This document shows, piece after piece, positions 19,301 to 28,206 of a DNA stretch of 64,000 nucleotides. The DNA lies in NCBI GenBank assembly GCA_963778165.1, contig CAVZTE010000005.1, forward strand, positions 620,001 through 684,000, in the 5' to 3' direction. The first letter of the stretch is position 1. Each line of letters starts with the position of its first letter. The translations under genes and the position numbers were made by a program. A model generated the notes under the pieces. That model was not told where the DNA came from. It ran no database searches and worked only from the letters and a program-made list of their open reading frames with translations. This DNA is from Bog-756 sp963778165 (GTDB lineage: Bacteria; Actinomycetota; Acidimicrobiia; Acidimicrobiales; RAAP-2).

Positions 19301-20522
19301 CTTCAGTGTGCGCAACTACACCGTCTCGGTCGACACCCCTCTGGGCTGGACCACGGTGGCCACTGTGGTCGGCCAGTACCGGACCCACGAACTGCAACTG
19401 GCCTTCAACCCGGTGTCGGCCAGCGCCGTCAGGATCTCGGTGTCGGAGGTCAACTTCGGGGGCTACTACGGCGGAGGCATCCCCCCGTGGTGGACCACCC
19501 AACCGGGCATCGCCTTCGTGCACGCCCTGCAGGTCTACGAGGGCACCGCCACTACTGACCGGATCGAGGGCTCCGACCTGACCCGGCTGGTGGCTGCCGT
19601 GGTGGGGGCGGCGGTGGCGGCACGGGCGGTGGCACGACCACCACCACGACCACTCCGCCGGGCTCCACCACGACCACCACGCCCCCTGGCAGCACCACCA
19701 CGACCACGCCCCCTGTCACCGACCGGACGACCACCGACCACCGCCCCGCCGAGCATCAACGGACCACCACCGGGTCCCAGGGCTACCGGCTGGTCACCAG
19801 CGGGGGCAGTGTGTTCTCCTTCGGACACGCCAAGTTCTACGGCCCCGATGGACCGCTCAGCCTCAGCCATCCCATCGTGGGCACCGCCGCCACCCCGTCC
19901 GGACATGGCTACTGGTTGGTGGCCTCGGACGGGGGCATCTTCGCCTTCGGGGATGCCGGCTTCTACGGCTCGACCGGCTCCCTCGCCCTCAACAAGCCCA
20001 TCGTGGGCATGGCCTCGACGCCGGACGGGCGGGGCTACTGGCTGGTGGCCTCGGACGGGGGCATCTTCGCCTTCGGTGACGCGGCGTTCTATGGCTCGAC
20101 CGGCTCGTTGACCCTCAACAAGCCGGTGGTGGGTATGGCCTCGACGCCGGACGGGCGGGGCTACTGGCTGGTGGCCTCGGACGGGGGCATCTTCGCCTTC
20201 GGTGACGCCGGCGTTCTACGGGTCGACCGGCTCGTTGACCCTCAACCGGCCGGTGGTGGACATGGCCTCCGCCCCGGGTGGCGGTGGCTACTGGCTGGTG
20301 GCCTCGGACGGAGGGATCTTCGCCTTCGGTGACGCCGGCTTCCACGGCTCGACCGGCTCGCTGACCCTGGACAAGCCGGTGGTGGGCATGGCCCCCACCC
20401 CGGGTGGCGGCGGCTACTGGCTGGTGGCCTCGGACGGAGGGATCTTCGCCTTCGGGGACGCCAAATTCTACGGATCGACCGGTGGGTTTCCTCTGGTCGA
20501 CCCGGTGGTGGGGATGAGCTGA
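16349..20522 (+). pseudogene. Giant modular secreted protein: propeller, glycoside hydrolase, discoidin-like domain, Thr linker, GYWLVASDGG repeats (frameshifted)
   Basis: Reconstructed length is about 1,390 residues. Residues 1-45 are a signal peptide or anchor (RRRTLFTSVLVVAVVAVVAV, then AHAGSA). Residues 60-430 look like a beta-propeller (VDPSGNIYLSSYYDQVLDKF, GPDGTIYSAD). Residues 490-815 resemble a clan A glycoside hydrolase, perhaps GH39-like, with MWEPWNEPNN (probable acid/base Glu near 632) and LWFTEVGWW (probable nucleophile Glu near 732). Residues 915-1070 look like an F5/8 type C carbohydrate-binding domain. A linker of TTTTTPPGS units leads to six 42-residue GYWLVASDGGIFAFGDA repeats. 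Single-base shifts lie near 17770, 18985, 19080, 19300, 19600 and 20208. It is probably secreted and cell-surface associated. The polysaccharide it acts on is unknown. Confidence 0.78.
19781..20511 (+). repeat. Six 126-bp tandem repeats (42-residue units)
   Basis: Units begin at about 19781, 19907, 20033, 20159, 20286 and 20412. Spacing is exactly 126 bp except between 20159 and 20286, where it is 127. The extra base sits near 20208, in GACGCCGGCGTTC against GACGCGGCGTTC in the previous unit. Each unit encodes GYWLVASDGGIFAFGDA, then FYGSTGSLTLNKPVVGMA. Confidence 0.95.
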
Positions 20523-20650
20523 CCGGATCCCTTTGGTTCCTGTTTGCGGCGGACCATGCACCTCCCGGAAGGGACGGCGGCTCAGTGTCGGTCATGGGCG
20601 GCTCGCTGGCTGACCGGCTCGGCGGGGCGTCGGCTAGGCCGGACGGGGGC

Positions 20651-22457
20651 TCACCAGGCGATGGTCGTCGGCGCGGTGTCCTCGAAGGTCCGCCCGCCGG
20701 CGCTCCACTGCTCGGGAGGCACCCGGGCTGACGGGACCACGTCCATCGACCCGTGTGCGCCCGGCACGACGAAGTGCACCACCACGGTGGCCGCCGCCCC
20801 GGGATCTAGCGAGATCGGTGCGGCCAGCACCCAGGTCGGGCCCTCCCCGCCCCGGACGGCCAGGGGACCCAGGCCGGTCATGGTGATGTGGGTGGCCGAA
20901 CCGGGCACGTTGACCGCCAGCGCACCCCCGTAGTCGCCGTAGGCCAGCGGCGACCCCAGGAAGGGCCCGGCCACATACTGCGGCTCGCCCGGAGGAGTCT
21001 GGTTGGACACCTTGATGGTCATGGTCACGGCGGTCCCCGAACCCTGGGGCCGGTGGCTGACCGCCACGTTGATGGGCACGAACTGATCGAGCTTGTTGCC
21101 GGCGATATTGATCAACGAGACATCGACCGAGTGGGGGGCCAGGGTCCCGGCCACGCCGCTGACGGCCCAGGCGCTCTCGGCGACGGGACTCTTCGACCAC
21201 ACCATCAGGTGTCGACCGGCGACAGCACTGGACAGAGCGTTGGCCAGCGATCGCAAATCGCTCGTTCTGACTCTGGAGCTGCTGGAGCACCGCACTGGCC
21301 AACGACCCCAGGGCGTCAGCACGCTCATCGGCCCCCGGCGAGTCGTCGGTCACACCCACGTACTGATCGTGGAAGAGGAACTGCTCCACGTTGTCCGCAT
21401 CGATCACCTGCCCATTGGCCACCACCGGACCCGACGCCACCAGCATCTGGCGCAGCCCCACGACGTCGAGGGCCAGGACCCCGTCGATCTTCTGGCCGGT
21501 GGAGGCAGTCCATATCTCCGCGGCCAAAGGTGCGGACACGTCGAACTGGGGCGTGGTCCCGAGGTTCCGCAGGTCCAAACCCGGGTTGAGCCAACCCCAG
21601 TTGTACTCCAGCTGGCCGGTGGCTTTGACCACTCCGGCCGGAAGGGTGGTGTTGGCGGACGGCCCGAGGCTGCCCAGCGTCAGGGAGCCGTCGGCCGTCG
21701 ATGCCGTCCCGGCCTGCAGGAACGTGCCGGAGCCGGCTCGCATCTCGGCATTGTTGGCCGCCAGCACCAGATAGGTCTGGGGACCCTGGAGGATGTTGGC
21801 CACCACCGCCGATACCGCCGCCGACTTGGTCAAGCGCACCCGGGCGTCGTACAGCTGGGTGACGAACTGGTCGTACTTGGACGCCAGCGGCCCGACCAGT
21901 TGCTGCGAGGGCCCGGTGTTGACCTGGGCCAGTTGATGCTCGGCGGACAGCGAGAGGGCACCGAGCCGTCTCAGGGAAGCCACCCGCTCGGGCCCGGCGC
22001 CGTGCGGTTTATCGAGCAGGCCCTGCACCTGGGAGACGAACGACGACCCCACCGCCGACACCGTCCCGGCCGCCGAGCTCAGCGCCTTGACCGCCCGGTA
22101 CTGGCGACCGATGACCGGGACCACGGTGATCGGGGCCAAGAGGGGCGACGACAGCTCCGACTGGGCACTGGCGAACTCGGCGCGGGCCTGGTCCAGCAGT
22201 TGAATCGATCTTGCCGAGGTCAGGTCGCCTGGCGACAGGTTGGCCTTGACCTCTTCGAGGACGGCCAGGCCCTTCCGGTCGTGATGGTAGGCCGAGAGGG
22301 TCATCACGCCCACGATTGCCCCCCAGATCACCACCACCACCACGACGGCCAGGGCGATCAACCACCGGCGTCGGCGTCGGCGACTCCGACTAGTGGGCAT
22401 GGGCGTGGGCTCGGGCTCGGTTGCCGACCCGCTCGCCGTATCGGTCACCCCGGCCAC
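20651..22457 (-). pseudogene. DUF4012 family membrane-anchored protein, one frameshift
   Basis: About 600 residues. The N-terminus has a basic run (RSRRRRRRW) and one membrane segment (LIALAVVVVVVIWGAIVGVM). A long extracytoplasmic domain follows, with YLVLAANNAEMRAGSGTFLQ, EYNWGWLNPGLDLRNLGTTP and DGVLALDVVGLRQMLVASGP. This is the layout of DUF4012 proteins, often found in actinobacterial surface-polysaccharide loci, with unknown function. One shift near 21250 moves the protein into the frame that ends FEDTAPTTIAW at 20651. The start may be GTG 22457 or the ATG about 18 codons further in. Confidence 0.78.
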
Positions 22458-22761
22458 CGGGCTGGGCTGCGCTCACGGGTGCCGCCGCTAGAAATGCCTG
22501 GTCCCGGCCGGAGGATGGTGCAGCTGTTCGGGGCTCGACGGGCGGTGGACAACGGACTGATGGTACTGGACCGGGCCTCGGGAACGAGGTACCGGGGGTG
22601 GGATCCCGGGCGGGGGCGGGCGGGAGTGCAGGTGGGTGAAGTCGTTTTGGATCGGGGCGTGGATCGGGGCTGGGGCGAGGGCAGGGGGCGGCAAGGGGTT
22701 GCCGGCCGGCCATCACTTGACCGTCGACCTGGCGTGGCCCGGAGTTGACGAGTGCGGCCAC

Positions 22762-22767
22762 TAGCAT
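22762..22767 (+). promoter_or_regulatory. Candidate -10 element of a leaderless sortase transcript
   Basis: TAGCAT fits the TANNNT form. Six bases separate it from GTG 22774, so transcription would start at or next to the start codon. No -35 element at normal spacing was seen. Confidence 0.4.
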
Positions 22768-22773
22768 TCTTGC

Positions 22774-23683
22774 GTGTCATTCACGACCGTTCGGATGACA
22801 GTGGGGCGAGTGGTTCTGGTTGCCGGGATCCTGGTTCTCCTGTTCATCCCGTATCTCTTGTGGGGAACCGGGCTGCAGACCGCCCGCAGTCAGTCCCAGC
22901 TGCGCACCGAGTTCACCAACGCCCAATCGCAGGCCGGGACCCGGAGCACGCCCAAATCCGTGGACCCGGCACCGGGCTCCCAGCCGACGGCCGCCGCTGC
23001 CCCGCCGATGGCGCAACCCGCCGATCGGCAGCCCGGTGGGCACCATCACCATCCCCTCGATCGACGTGTCGATGGTGGTGGTGGAGGGCACCGGGACCGC
23101 ACAGCTCCAGGCCGGCCCGGGGCACTACTCGAATACACCGCTGCCCGGTGAAAACGGCAACGCCGCCATAGCCGGGCACCGAACCACCTACCTGCACCCC
23201 TTCTACGACCTCAACGAGCTGGTGCCCGGCGACCCGATCACCGTGGTCACCCTGCAGGGGATCTTCCTGTTCCACGTGACGTCGAGCCAGTCCGTGCTGC
23301 CGAGCGATGTGTCGGTGATCTCGGCCACGACAAACCCGACGTTGACCCTGACCACCTGCACCCCCCGCTACAGCGCCAGCCAGCGGTTGGTGGTGCACGC
23401 CACCCTGGTGGCCAGCATCCTGGCTCACGCTCATCGGTCCGCGGGCGCCACGACCGCACCGGTGACCTCCAGTGTGGTCTCGTCCACGCCGGCTCACGAC
23501 TGGACCGCGGCCATCCTGTTGGGCCTGCTGGTGGCCGCCATCACCACCGGCGTGTGGATCTGGGAGCGGCGCTCCCACCGGGGCCGGCGGGTGGCCATCA
23601 TCACTGGCGGGCTGGTGGCCTGGCTGGTGGTGGTGTTCTTCTTCTTCGAGGCCCTGGCGCCACTACTGCCCGCCAGCTACTGA
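22774..23683 (+). pseudogene. Sortase (class E-like), one frameshift
   Basis: A transpeptidase that cuts a C-terminal sorting signal and links the protein to the cell wall. From GTG 22774 the N-terminus has one membrane segment (VVLVAGILVLLFIPYLLWGT) and a Pro/Ala linker. Near 23015 the frame changes and the catalytic domain follows: ITIPSIDVSMVVVEGTGT, AGHRTTYLHPF with the catalytic His, TLTTCTPRYSASQRLVV with the catalytic Cys and Arg. Two more membrane segments close the protein, unusual but known in actinobacterial sortases. TAGCAT lies six bases before the GTG with no ribosome binding site, a leaderless pattern. A likely substrate is the LPFTG protein at 24000-24353. Confidence 0.83.
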
Positions 23684-23999
23684 GCTGCCCCCACTCCCCG
23701 TCCGGCTGGTGGCGCTGCTTCGCCCGGCCAACTGCTGAATCCGCTCCATCGGCTGACTAGCTCGAGCGGCCAGGCTGGCTGGATTGGTGACTCGCTGGAC
23801 TCACCGCATGGAAGCCATTGGCCAGGTCTCCAGGTCTCCAGGTCTACAGGGGCTACGGGGCTACGGCGCCATACCCCGGGCAACTGGGGGTTTGGGCGCA
23901 TCGGTAACCCTGGGACGGAGACCCGAGGATGACATATGGCGACCTTGACGGCATGAACTTCACACCGAACCGGCCTTGCCGGTTGGCAGAGCGAAGGGT
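23684..23999. other. Intergenic region with 8-bp microrepeats
   Basis: It lies between the sortase stop and the end of the LPFTG gene. CAGGTCTC occurs three times in tandem at 23823-23846 (the last copy ends in A) and GGGGCTAC twice at 23849-23864. No gene or clear terminator was seen. Confidence 0.6.
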
Positions 24000-24353
24000 T
24001 CAGGCGGTCCGACGCCGACGGCGCATGAGCAGCCCACCGGCCAGCACGGCACCGAATCCGACCACTGCCAGCTCCTCCACGTCCGCCCCGGTGAAGGGCA
24101 GGCTGCTGGTGGTGGCGGCAGTGGGACTGGTGACGCCCGGAGTGGGCGACGCCGTGTAAGGCAGGTTGCCCGTCTTGCTCAACACCGTGCCCGGCGTGGT
24201 GGGCGGCGTGATGCAGTTCTGCGTGACCGTCGAGGAGCACGCCATGGTCTGTGGCGAGAACGTCACAGCGCCAGCGATGCCCGGAGCCACGGATACCAGC
24301 GACATCGAAGCCACTGCCATCCCGGATGCGATCAACATGCGTCTTGCCAACAT
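24000..24353 (-). CDS. Small LPXTG-type cell-wall-anchored protein
   Basis: A 117-residue exported protein. The signal peptide MLARRMLIASGMAVASMSL runs to about residue 31. The mature part of about 50 residues has two Cys (ACSSTVTQNC) and many Thr and Pro. The C-terminus is a complete sorting signal: LPFTG, a hydrophobic stretch (VVGFGAVLAGGLL), then MRRRRRTA. ATG 24353 was chosen because the signal peptide begins there and GAAGAAGGGC lies about 8 bases upstream. It faces the sortase gene end to end and is its most likely substrate. Class E sortases usually act on LAXTG, so LPFTG is a variation to note. The mature function is unknown. Confidence 0.85.
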   Translation of the reverse strand: MLARRMLIASGMAVASMSLVSVAPGIAGAVTFSPQTMACSSTVTQNCITPPTTPGTVLSKTGNLPYTASPTPGVTSPTAATTSSLPFTGADVEELAVVGFGAVLAGGLLMRRRRRTA

Positions 24354-24647
24354 AATGGTTGCCCTTCTTCCCGTAGGGGGGAAATCCCCTGCGTACCCCT
24401 CACATACCATGCTAACCGTTCGATACGGCTGGCTGTGTGATCCATCTTGCCCGGTGATTTGGCCAATCCGCAACGCGCCACAGCGGGATTCTGCGCCATA
24501 AACACGCAGAGCATTTATCCCATCACTCACTGTGGTGATTCCGGCGGATTTAGCCCCTCACCTCGACATTCAGCTCCCAGCCCAGTCCTATGGAGAATCG
24601 GGAAACGATCTCACCTGGCAGATGGATCTCGTCCGTCCGGGCCTCAA
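24354..24647. other. Upstream region of the LPFTG gene
   Basis: This stretch is clearly less GC-rich than its surroundings. GGGGAAATCCCC at about 24380-24391 could form a small hairpin in the leader of the LPFTG transcript. No known riboswitch core was recognised. Confidence 0.4.
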
Positions 24648-25031
24648 TCACGCCGGGACGAGCTGCCCGAACGTGCTGCACAGGCCGAAGGCCTCGATGA
24701 TCACGAAGGCGGCCACGATGACCAGGACCACGGGAATCCGCCAGCTCTTGCCCGGGCGGGCCATGGGAGACGGCATGTACCACGAAGGCAGGAGCCCGGG
24801 AGCCTGACTGAGATACACCGACAGCGGTACGGCGTCGTCCGACATCGGGGCGTCCGGGTCCGCGGCCAGGGCCAGCTCGGTGAGCTCGGCCTCGGTGAGC
24901 TCGAACTCCGTGGTCCCGACCCTCCCGGCCTGATCCCAGTCGAATCCGGCCTGGTCGCCGTCGAATCCGGCCTGGTCTCCGTCGAATCCGGCCTGGTCCC
25001 CGTCAAATGGAGTGCTGCCTTGGTCGTTCAC
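24648..25031 (-). CDS. Small tail-anchored membrane protein with FDGDQAG repeats
   Basis: A 127-residue protein from GTG 25031, chosen because AAGGGAGG lies about 6 bases upstream. The acidic N-terminal half has four 7-residue units of the form FDGDQAG, then acidic residues (FELTEAELTELALAADPDAP). One membrane segment (IPVVLVIVAAFVIIEAFGL) lies near the C-terminus. The protein is therefore probably cytoplasmic with a membrane tail. No family was recognised. Confidence 0.65.
   Translation of the reverse strand: MNDQGSTPFDGDQAGFDGDQAGFDGDQAGFDWDQAGRVGTTEFELTEAELTELALAADPDAPMSDDAVPLSVYLSQAPGLLPSWYMPSPMARPGKSWRIPVVLVIVAAFVIIEAFGLCSTFGQLVPA
24925..25008 (-). repeat. Four 21-bp tandem units encoding FDGDQAG
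   Basis: Units span 24925-24945, 24946-24966, 24967-24987 and 24988-25008. They differ by a few bases and keep the frame. Confidence 0.9.
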
Positions 25032-25138
25032 CGTCGGCCTCCCTTGTCTCTCTCCATGGTACCCAGAGGCGATCGACACTTCGCCGCGGGCGGGGCTCAA
25101 AGCAGGGCAGCACCCAGAGCAGGGCGGAGCCGAAAGGG

Positions 25139-25892
25139 CTAGAAGAAGTGGATCACCGACTCGAGCACGACGATCATCACCCCCACGCTGACCAATCCCA
25201 CGACATAGAGGATCCGACGTCTCAACGATCGCTCCGGGCCGCCAACCGTCCCGATGCCCACCACGGCCAGGGCCAGGACCCCCACCACGTCAGCCACCAC
25301 GAAGGCCGTCCGGACCTCGAAGAGATGGAGACCGGCGAGCGTGAAGATCACCGTCGCCGGGATGGCCGCCGCCACGATGGACCACGAACCGGCCAGCTGG
25401 TCACCGACGTCGGACCAGTGGATCTCCAGATGCTCCCACGAGCGGGTGGCCACCAGTCGGGACAGGGTGTGGGCAAACCAGATGGCCACGGCGCCGATCA
25501 CCACCACGCCCGCCGTGGTCACCGCGCCGGGGTTGGTCTCGAAGGTGAGGCCCGCTATGGCCACCAGGGTGGAGATGGTGCCGTAGATGTAGTCGGCCAG
25601 CCAGTGGACCGATCGGCGCGAGCCACCTCCCCCGAGCCACTTACTGGTGATGGGATGATCCTCACTGGTGTGGTGACCATGCCCTTTGGTCTCCCCGCTC
25701 CTTTGTCTCCCCGTCCCCCTTCGTCTCCCAGCCTTTGGTCTCCCCGTCCGTCTGGTCGGACCCCGTCGCCGCTCCTTCCGCGGCGTTCGCCGCCGGCTGA
25801 ACCGGATCCACTCGATCGGGAGGACCCATCGGCTCGACGGGATCCGACTCCCCCGGTCCGCCGGTGCGTCGTGCGTCAGCCACAGGTGACAC
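25139..25892 (-). CDS. Integral membrane protein, start uncertain
   Basis: The C-terminal 175 residues form about four membrane segments: YIYGTISTLVAIAGLTF, TTAGVVVIGAVAIWFAHTL, IVAAAIPATVIFTLAGLHLF and ILYVVGLVSVGVMIVVLESV. No named family was recognised. Upstream, the frame of the membrane part becomes Arg-rich and unlike coding sequence, while the frame from GTG 25892 gives an acidic, plausible cytoplasmic N-terminus (ESDPVEPMGPPDRVDPV) that stops at 25662. A frameshift near 25680 would join them. Otherwise the gene may start near 25690, or at ATG 26074 in the membrane frame. Confidence 0.55.
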
Positions 25893-26113
25893 CGCTGTCC
25901 CCGCAAGATCTGGCCGTCGGGATTGGAAAACCTCCAGGTCAGTGGCTTGGTAGCCGACTCGGACAGCACCGGTAGGGCTCGTACCCTCGGCCCGTAGAAG
26001 GTAGCGCGTGAGCCATCCGAATCGGCAATCGACGGGACTTCGTCAGCAGTGGATCCGGCGCCGGCGTCTTCCACAAAGGCCCACGTCAGAAGCCCGACCT
26101 TGACTCGTCTACA

Positions 26114-26137
26114 AATAGTTATTATATATTCACTATT
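26114..26137 (+). promoter_or_regulatory. Inverted repeat overlapping the exporter promoter (candidate MarR operator)
   Basis: AATAGT and ACTATT form a perfect 6-bp inverted repeat around a 12-bp AT-rich centre, the most AT-rich spot nearby. TATATT at 26125-26130 is a good -10 element, 7 bases before GTG 26138. A dimeric winged-helix repressor such as the MarR protein encoded downstream would block this promoter. The link to that protein is inferred from gene order. Confidence 0.6.
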
Positions 26138-27610
26138 GTGGTTCTACAAGAAATGCCGGGATCAGCTCCCCCCACCGAACTGAGCCGACGCCGGCGGGTC
26201 GGGGTGCTGCTCATCTGCTCGATGAGCCTGCTGATCGTGGGCCTCGACGTCACCATCGTCAACGTGGCCCTGCCCTCGATCGGTCACGACTTCCACGCCT
26301 CGGTGTCGGGGCTCCAGTGGACGGTGGACGCCTACACCCTGGTCCTGGCCAGCCTCTTGATGCTCTCCGGTTCGACGGCCGACCGACTGGGCCGGAAGCG
26401 GACCTTCGTGATCGGACTGGTGCTGTTCTCGACCGGCTCGCTCCTGTGCAGCCTGGCCCCCAGCCTTCCCCTGCTGGTGGTGTTCCGGATGCTCCAGGCC
26501 GTCGGCGGCTCGATGCTCAATCCGGTGGCCATGTCCATCATCACCAACACCTTCACCGACCCCAAGGAACGGGCCCAGGCGGTCGGGGTGTGGGCCGCCG
26601 TGGTCGGGGTGAGCATGGCCCTCGGACCGGTCATCGGCGGGCTCCTGGTCGGCTCGGTCGGATGGCGCTCGATCTTCTGGATCAACATCCCGGTGGGCCT
26701 GGTGGCCATCGTCCTCACCCTCCGGTTCATCCCCGAGTCCAAGGCGCCCAAGGCCCGCAAGGTCGACGGGGTCGGCCAGGTGCTGGTGATCCTGCTCCTG
26801 TCCTCCCTTACCTACGGGATCATCGAGGCCCCCGACCGCGGCTGGGGATCCCCCGTCATCCTGGGGGCCTTCATCCTGGCCGTCGCGGCCCTGATCGGGC
26901 TCATCGTGTGGGAGGGCCGCCGAGAAGAACCGCTCATCGACCTCCGCTTCTTCCGGTCGGTGCCGTTCTCGGGAGCGGCCATCATCGCCGTGGCGGCCTT
27001 CGCCACCCTGGGCGGCTTCCTCTTCCTCAACACCCTCTACCTCCAGGACGTGCGGGGGTTCTCGCCCCTGAAGGCCGGCCTCTGCACCCTGCCCATGGCC
27101 GCCATGACCATGCTGCTGCCACCCATCTCCGGGCGGATCGTCGGCACCCGCGGGGCCCGCATACCCCTGGTCATCTCCGGGGTGGCCCTGGCCGCCAGCT
27201 GCGTCATGCTCAGCGTCATCGGCGCCGCCACCTCCTTCACCTGGTTGTTCGCCGCCTATGTGGTCTTCGGCATCGGGTTCGGGTTCGTCAACGCCCCCAT
27301 CACCAACGCTGCGGTCTCGGGCATGCCCCGGGCCCAGGCGGGGGTGGCCGCGGCCATCGCCTCCACCTCCCGACAGATCGGGTCCACCCTGGGGGTGGCC
27401 GTGGTGGGCGCACTGGTGGCCTCCTCCCTGGGCAGTTCCGGAAGGATCGACGCCGCATCGGCCACCCACGCCGGCTGGTGGGTGCTGGCCGGGTGTGGCC
27501 TGGTGGTGCTGGTGATGGGTCAGGTGGTCACCACCAAGTGGGCGCACGCCACCGCCGACCGGACGGCCAGGCTGCTCAACCCGGAATACCTGGAGCAGTC
27601 GGTCCGGTGA
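26138..27610 (+). CDS. MFS drug exporter, DHA2 (EmrB/QacA) family
   Basis: A 490-residue, 14-helix proton-driven exporter of the inner membrane. The first helix holds LLIVGLDVTIVNVALPSIG, the D-x(3)-NVALP motif C1 of the DHA2 family. ADRLGRKR is the loop 2-3 motif A, and AVVGVSMALGPVIGGLLVG is motif C of antiporters. Start is GTG 26138 if the transcript is leaderless, or ATG 26153; neither has a ribosome binding site. Its stop overlaps the marR start by 4 bases (GTGA). Substrate unknown. Confidence 0.92.
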   Translation: MVLQEMPGSAPPTELSRRRRVGVLLICSMSLLIVGLDVTIVNVALPSIGHDFHASVSGLQWTVDAYTLVLASLLMLSGSTADRLGRKRTFVIGLVLFSTGSLLCSLAPSLPLLVVFRMLQAVGGSMLNPVAMSIITNTFTDPKERAQAVGVWAAVVGVSMALGPVIGGLLVGSVGWRSIFWINIPVGLVAIVLTLRFIPESKAPKARKVDGVGQVLVILLLSSLTYGIIEAPDRGWGSPVILGAFILAVAALIGLIVWEGRREEPLIDLRFFRSVPFSGAAIIAVAAFATLGGFLFLNTLYLQDVRGFSPLKAGLCTLPMAAMTMLLPPISGRIVGTRGARIPLVISGVALAASCVMLSVIGAATSFTWLFAAYVVFGIGFGFVNAPITNAAVSGMPRAQAGVAAAIASTSRQIGSTLGVAVVGALVASSLGSSGRIDAASATHAGWWVLAGCGLVVLVMGQVVTTKWAHATADRTARLLNPEYLEQSVR

Positions 27611-28113
27611 CGGTACCCGCCCCCGATGACGCCGCCCGCCGGGCCTGGTCGGCCATGTGCGACCTGGTCCTCGACAACGAGCGCCGCCGGGAGGTCAGTG
27701 ACGCCCTCGGTCTCAGCTTCGGCCGGGCCAAAGCCCTGCGGCGGATCGCCCGGCACCCCATGACCATGGGCGAGCTGGCCTCCATGCTGGGGATCGACGC
27801 CCCCTACGCCACCCTGGTGGTCGACGAGTTGGAGCGCCAGGGTCTGGTGGAGCGGCAGCCCCATCCGACGGACCGTCGGGCCAAGCTGGTGGCCACCACG
27901 CCCGAGGGATCCGCCGCGGCCAAGCGGGCCGAGGAGATCCTGGCCCGGCTACCGGTGGGGTTGGCCGATCTGCCCCACGCCGACATGGAGACGTTGGCCC
28001 GCATCCTCGAGTCGGCCCGAACCCCGGCCCCTCACGGTGACCGGAGCCCGGACGGCTCGACCGAGACCAACTCGACCGAGACCAACTCGACCGAGACCAA
28101 AACGTCCCGCTGA
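27607..28113 (+). CDS. MarR family transcriptional regulator
   Basis: A 168-residue winged-helix regulator. The DNA-binding part reads MTMGELASMLGIDAPYATLV, DELERQGLVERQPHPTDRRA (the typical D-x-R wing) and KLVATTPEGSAAAKRAEE. GTG 27607 overlaps the exporter stop, so the two are co-translated and the regulator likely controls its own operon through the inverted repeat at 26114-26137. The C-terminus ends in three STETN-type repeats outside the fold. Confidence 0.9.
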   Translation: MTVPAPDDAARRAWSAMCDLVLDNERRREVSDALGLSFGRAKALRRIARHPMTMGELASMLGIDAPYATLVVDELERQGLVERQPHPTDRRAKLVATTPEGSAAAKRAEEILARLPVGLADLPHADMETLARILESARTPAPHGDRSPDGSTETNSTETNSTETKTSR

Positions 28114-28206
28114 CGTCGGGCGGGGTCGGTGCACCCGCTTTCTCCACGGCTCTGACCCGATCAGCTACGACCCGGCCGGCTACTCCGGCTACTCCGGCAA
28201 CTCCGG

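Noticed and set aside
19781..20511. Possible CRISPR array
   Set aside because: The repeats are 126 bp, directly adjacent, coding and without spacers.
24354..24560. c-di-GMP or c-di-AMP riboswitch before the LPFTG gene
   Set aside because: The GGGAAATCCCC hairpin is there, but the conserved cores of these riboswitches are not.
26162..27547. Long open frame opposite the MFS exporter
   Set aside because: It is the His/Gly/Asp-rich mirror of a clear transporter gene and has no domain of its own.
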